Assembly (NCBI RefSeq): GCF_013782625.1
Contig: NZ_CP056199.1
Span: 1,506,588-1,570,587, forward strand
From: Enterobacter sp. RHBSTW-00994
Lineage (GTDB): Bacteria > Pseudomonadota > Gammaproteobacteria > Enterobacterales > Enterobacteriaceae
DNA length: 64,000 nt
Reading direction: 5' to 3'
The notes below the pieces were generated by a model, which had not been told where the DNA came from, searched no databases, and worked only from the letters and a program-made list of their open reading frames with translations. The position numbers and the translations under genes were made by a program. Shown here in pieces: positions 61,301 to 64,000 of this stretch; the stretch's first letter is position 1, and each line of letters opens with the position of its first letter.

Positions 61301-61575
61301 ACGACGATAAGCCTGATTTCTGTCTTTTGCAGGATGACGGTGGTCTGAAACCTGCTGGCCAGTTCTGTCTTCAGACTCTGCACATGGCCGACGGCGTACA
61401 GTCGTGGCTGGATATCGATTACAGCGAGGTATTAGTGACGCTGGCAGAAGCAAAGCAAATGGAACTTGCCGCTGTGTCGAAGCGTTATGGCGAAATGACG
61501 CTGAGGGTCAACAAAAAGGAGGTAACCGAGCAATGGCTATATCACCCGGTTTTGGGTGTGTTCAGGGAATACTGA
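58345..61575 (+). CDS. cas3: type I-F Cas2-Cas3 fusion nuclease-helicase
   Basis: 1076 residues from a GTG start. The N-terminal 90 residues are a Cas2 domain (MNILIISRCTKHARNESCRIIDQFAER). The HD nuclease domain follows (GLFHDFGKAG near 130, SHHRLPQ later), then the superfamily 2 helicase: motif I ASTGCGKT, motif II LVLDEPDDFD, motif III LSSATLP, motif VI QFAGRIQRHRQ. All motifs are intact, so target degradation and spacer acquisition should be functional. 19 bases before csy1. Confidence 0.96.
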   Translation: MNILIISRCTKHARNESCRIIDQFAERTGDAAWQTVITLEGVNTLRKLLRKTARRNTAVACHWLKKNGQTELLWVVGNLRRFNAQGRVPTHRTTQRVVKNDAEHRWHNAESMALLAAIAGLFHDFGKAGMCFQQTLRGESQYACQPYRHEWISVRLFQAFVGEQTDEQWLAKLEHLKATDEKAMLKALDIDTPTRSGSPFRTLPPLAKVVAWLMLSHHRLPQSHATAPQLIYCDGWIERQLNADWNSLNHTSTDRRQWKERDFKNVWKFPDGTPLKSQMWREKARQIGKRIRNMPALLRDGVLDNLFTLHLARLSLMLADHFYSSQPPRTEWQDDAMPVWANSDRQTKQRKQKLDEHNIGVAHHALLLGRSLPLLRRSLPAIARHKTFRERAKDTRFHWQNKAWDVALALREKSVEQGFFGINMASTGCGKTFANARIMYALSDEQEGCRFSVALGLRTLTLQTGQALQSRLGLDDDTLAVVTGSAAVRELYNGNNDVDNNSASDEAFFASHHYVHYEGATGSGIAQQWLATEPALNRLVSAPVLVTTVDHLMPATEGVRGGRQIPAMLRLLTSDLVLDEPDDFDIDDLHALCRLVNWAGMLGSRVLLSSATLPPALTEALFEAYRKGREAWQMACGVSGRPVKICCAWFDEYGSQSEEVLDETRFQLAHRDFVNKRAKRLPDQPCLRPGKLVVVEPESTSRADVIPAVAKTLQEQIFGLHQQHHNRHKTGKTVSFGLVRLANINPLVAVAQALMASPAPENYCIHYCVYHSQHPLAVRAAIEKRLDSAFTRHDPAQIWQLPEVKQALISSHQHHIFVVLGTSVLEVGRDFDADWGIIEPSSMRSLIQFAGRIQRHRQQVPAEENLVILNRNIRALQGEKVAYTQPGFETEQHSLHHHDLRELFTEAAYRTLNAIPRIVENAPGNALASLEHTRLRAALLEGGDKSDAIAAQWWRLPLTWNGELQRRTPFRQSSPQASFFLSMTEDDDKPDFCLLQDDGGLKPAGQFCLQTLHMADGVQSWLDIDYSEVLVTLAEAKQMELAAVSKRYGEMTLRVNKKEVTEQWLYHPVLGVFREY

Positions 61576-61594
61576 TCAATAGACAGGAGCAAGT

Positions 61595-62905
61595 ATGTCA
61601 GTTGAAGCACTAACCGCTTTTATTGCTGAGTATATCGCCGGGCGACGGCAAACAAAGCTGGAGGCATTTGATAAAGATGCGGCAAAACGTCGTGACGAAG
61701 ATAGCGTCGTTCTTGCGGCAGAACGCCGTGAACTTGAGCTGCGATATGAACCAAAGGCCTGGCTGACGGATGCGGCAAAACGAGCGGGGCAAATTAGCCT
61801 TGTGACTCATGCAGCAAAATTCACACATGGAGACTCAAAAAGCAGCAGTATTTTTTGTCAGGCAGTCGCCAGGGAAGGGTATCTCAGTAGTGCAGTATTA
61901 CCTTATCTGGAGCCAGATGCAGTGGGTAATGCCGCCGTACTTGATGTGGCAAAGCTACTACAGGCGCGTGCTGAAAATGGTGATTCCCTGCTGGCTTGTC
62001 TGAAACGGGGGGATCACCGTCCTCTGGCTGCTTTTACCGACGACATCGAGCAACTGAAGGCGTGGGTTTCCGGTTTTTCCCGGGCATTAACGCCAGGAGA
62101 ACCAACGTCACACACGCTGGCAAAGCAGGGGTATTTCCCCGTCAAGGGAGAGTACCATTTGTTAAGCCCTCTATTTGCGACTTCCCTTGCCCATGCTTTG
62201 CACCAGAAGATGGTTGCGTTGCGCTTTGGCGATGACGTAAAAGCCATCTGGAAAGCGCGCCGCGAGAAGACCTGGCATCCCCGGCCATTGGTGTTATTTC
62301 CTGATGCTGCTGAAATGCATTTTGGTGGCACAAAGCCGCAGAATATCTCCTATCTCAACAGTGTTCGTGGCGGACGCGTCTGGTTGCTTTCCTGCCAGCC
62401 ACCACAATGGAAAAGGTCTGATAAACCCCCGACGAATCTGCGCACCCTGTTTACCTTTGGCGGTCAGTTTGACCGTCGGGTCAGTGGCACAATCCAGTCG
62501 CTTGTGTCATTGCTGACAAGAACCGGTGATTACACCAACTTTCGTATTCGGGCGGCACGTGATGCATGCATTGATGCACTAATCGACCAGTTATTTACCA
62601 TTGCTTCAGCATATCAAAGTGAAGCATGGCAATGCTGGACCCTCAAATGTGCAGATCTAAAACCCCATCAGAAGCTCTGGCTGGATCCGTGGCGAACGAA
62701 AACCGATGAGGCCTTCCGTCTGGAGCGAGAGAAAGATGACTGGCAGGCCGATGTGGCTGAGGATTTTGCCCTGTGGCTGAACGCGCGTCTGCGTAAGGCT
62801 TTGCCTGACGTGGGCGCCGTTGAAAAACATGAATGGGAAACCCGTGAGCGCTTGAGTACGAATCTGCGCGAGATGGAGAAAATTATCAGGGAGGGGCTGA
62901 AATGA
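61595..62905 (+). CDS. csy1: type I-F Cascade subunit Csy1 (Cas8f)
   Basis: 436 residues. Large subunit of the Csy complex that, with Csy2, holds the crRNA 5' handle and reads the PAM. N-terminal ALTAFIAEYIAGRRQTKLEAF and the conserved LLSPLFATSLAHALHQKM and FPDAAEMHFGGTKPQNISYLNS segments identify the family. GGAGCAAG precedes the ATG. Overlaps csy2 by four bases. Confidence 0.95.
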   Translation: MSVEALTAFIAEYIAGRRQTKLEAFDKDAAKRRDEDSVVLAAERRELELRYEPKAWLTDAAKRAGQISLVTHAAKFTHGDSKSSSIFCQAVAREGYLSSAVLPYLEPDAVGNAAVLDVAKLLQARAENGDSLLACLKRGDHRPLAAFTDDIEQLKAWVSGFSRALTPGEPTSHTLAKQGYFPVKGEYHLLSPLFATSLAHALHQKMVALRFGDDVKAIWKARREKTWHPRPLVLFPDAAEMHFGGTKPQNISYLNSVRGGRVWLLSCQPPQWKRSDKPPTNLRTLFTFGGQFDRRVSGTIQSLVSLLTRTGDYTNFRIRAARDACIDALIDQLFTIASAYQSEAWQCWTLKCADLKPHQKLWLDPWRTKTDEAFRLEREKDDWQADVAEDFALWLNARLRKALPDVGAVEKHEWETRERLSTNLREMEKIIREGLK

Positions 62906-63846
62906 GTTCGCTTATCCTTCTTCGTCGCCTGAAAGTGGAAAACGCGAATGCGATTGCAGGCATGACCTATGGTTTTCCTGCCATCACCCACTTTTTGGGG
63001 TTTGCACACGCACTCTCACGTCACTTAACGAAAAGCCAGGGACTACGGATTGATGGCTGTGCTGTTGTCAGCCATGAGCAGCAGGTTCATGCACATACGT
63101 CTGGTCGTGATTATCAGTTTTCCCTTACCCGAAATCCTCTGACGCGAGAGGCAAAAACGGCCTCTTTTAATGAAGAGGGGCGCATGCATATGACGGTTTC
63201 ACTATTACTGGAATGCCACGGTGAAATTCCGAATGGTGAGTACGGGCTGCGGGATCTTGCGGATTATCTGGCCCAGATTTGCCCGACGCTCCGGCTGGCG
63301 GGTGGGATTATCGTCTCTGTTCCCGATATTTCAGTGATGGCAATGCCCACGACAGATCGTGATATGTCCCGCCTGAAGTGGCAACTCATGCCCGGTTTTG
63401 CTTTGCGCGACCGCAGTCGCTGGTTGACAGAGCATCATCAGAGACTGCTTGAGAGTAATCCTGACGCCACACTGCTTGATGCATGGCTTGATTTTGCTGC
63501 ACTGAAAATCCAGGCCGAGATACCTGAGCAGGGCGATATTCAGGAAGGCGATCCTGCGACATGGCGACACGTTCCCAAACCTCAGCCGGGGTATCTGGTT
63601 CCGCTGATGACAGGTTATCAACGAATATCGGAATGCTATGCGCCGGGTGTTGTGGCCAACGCGCGTGATGCGTGTACGCCGTTTGCTTTTACCGAGGCGG
63701 TATATGGTGTGGGTGAATGGTGCGGACTGCATCGAATTGCCTCGCTGAACGATATTTTCTGGCGCTATCACACCACTGAAAGCGGCTATTACTGCCAGGG
63801 GGCGGACGCACCTCTGGTATCAGAACATCAAAATCAAAAGGACTGA
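62902..63846 (+). CDS. csy2: type I-F Cascade subunit Csy2 (Cas5f)
   Basis: 314 residues. RAMP-type protein pairing with Csy1 at the crRNA 5' end. Family features: LILLRRLKVENANAIAGMTYGFPAITHFLGFAHALSR at the N-terminus and SLLLECHGEIP in the middle. csy3 starts three bases after its stop. Confidence 0.95.
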   Translation: MSSLILLRRLKVENANAIAGMTYGFPAITHFLGFAHALSRHLTKSQGLRIDGCAVVSHEQQVHAHTSGRDYQFSLTRNPLTREAKTASFNEEGRMHMTVSLLLECHGEIPNGEYGLRDLADYLAQICPTLRLAGGIIVSVPDISVMAMPTTDRDMSRLKWQLMPGFALRDRSRWLTEHHQRLLESNPDATLLDAWLDFAALKIQAEIPEQGDIQEGDPATWRHVPKPQPGYLVPLMTGYQRISECYAPGVVANARDACTPFAFTEAVYGVGEWCGLHRIASLNDIFWRYHTTESGYYCQGADAPLVSEHQNQKD

Positions 63847-63849
63847 CAC

Positions 63850-64000
63850 ATGGCAAAGGCTCCAACGGCCGTTAAAACGGCTTCTGTACTGGCATTTGAA
63901 CGTAAACTGGCCACTTCCGACGCGGTGATGTACTCAGGAAACTGGGAGGGAAAAGTGTGGCAGCCGGTTCGTCTTCAGGAAAAAGCCGTACGGGGAACAA
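63850..64000 (+). CDS. csy3: type I-F Cascade backbone subunit Csy3 (Cas7f), truncated by window end
   Basis: Only the first 50 codons are in the window: [20 protein letters not shown], then [15 protein letters not shown], matching the Csy3 start (FERKL and SDA-M-SGNW). Six copies form the crRNA-binding backbone in known Csy complexes. cas6f (csy4) is expected beyond the right edge. Confidence 0.93.
   Translation, partial: MAKAPTAVKTASVLAFERKLATSDAVMYSGNWEGKVWQPVRLQEKAVRGT

Overview
The window is a chromosomal segment of an Enterobacteriaceae bacterium. The backbone follows the Escherichia coli order from ybjN to clpA almost gene for gene: ybjN, potFGHI, ybjO, rlmC, artJ-artMQIP, ybjP, ybjQ, amiD, ybjS, ybjT, ltaE, poxB, hcr-hcp, lysO, aqpZ, ybjD, ybjX, macAB, cspD, clpS, clpA. 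Protein lengths and motifs match the E. coli families closely, but four insertions absent from E. coli K-12 suggest an Enterobacter/Lelliottia-like relative. The genus is an inference. No rRNA or tRNA gene was seen.

Layout. 1-9419: end of ybjN, the putrescine importer potFGHI, ybjO, the rRNA methyltransferase rlmC, then insertion 1, a small lipoprotein and an unnamed two-component system. 9420-15249: the arginine importer art genes (minus strand, with a double ARG box before artJ) and the envelope genes ybjP, ybjQ and amiD. 15250-34990: insertion 2, a complete-looking type II secretion system (gspAB divergent from gspCDEFGHIJKLMO), an IprA/YaiV-like regulator, a GH18 chitinase with PKD and chitin-binding modules, a lytic transglycosylase and a GH19 chitinase. 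Together these look like a chitin-degradation and secretion island: both chitinases have signal peptides and would be natural substrates of the secreton. 35044-40359: ybjS, ybjT, ltaE and poxB. 40512-41390: insertion 3, a DoxX-family gene and a short orphan type I-F CRISPR array. 41494-55432: hcr-hcp through clpA.

55433-64000: insertion 4. After the clpA terminator comes a compact antisense-RNA module with the architecture of phage P1 c4 / P4 CI immunity: a leader mini-ORF, a strong internal promoter, and an RNA whose core is complementary to the mini-ORF ribosome-binding site and to the region before the next gene's. This precedes an unrecognised 145-residue acidic, cysteine-rich protein. 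Then follow a 12-repeat type I-F CRISPR array, cas1, the cas2-cas3 fusion, csy1, csy2 and the start of csy3, which runs off the window. The two arrays share repeat and leader although they lie about 15 kb apart, so both should be served by this one cas operon.

The most noteworthy items are the C4-like RNA with its unknown gene, the split arrays, a GspA whose ATPase motifs have decayed, the chitinolytic T2SS island with palindromic candidate operators, and the unnamed two-component system.
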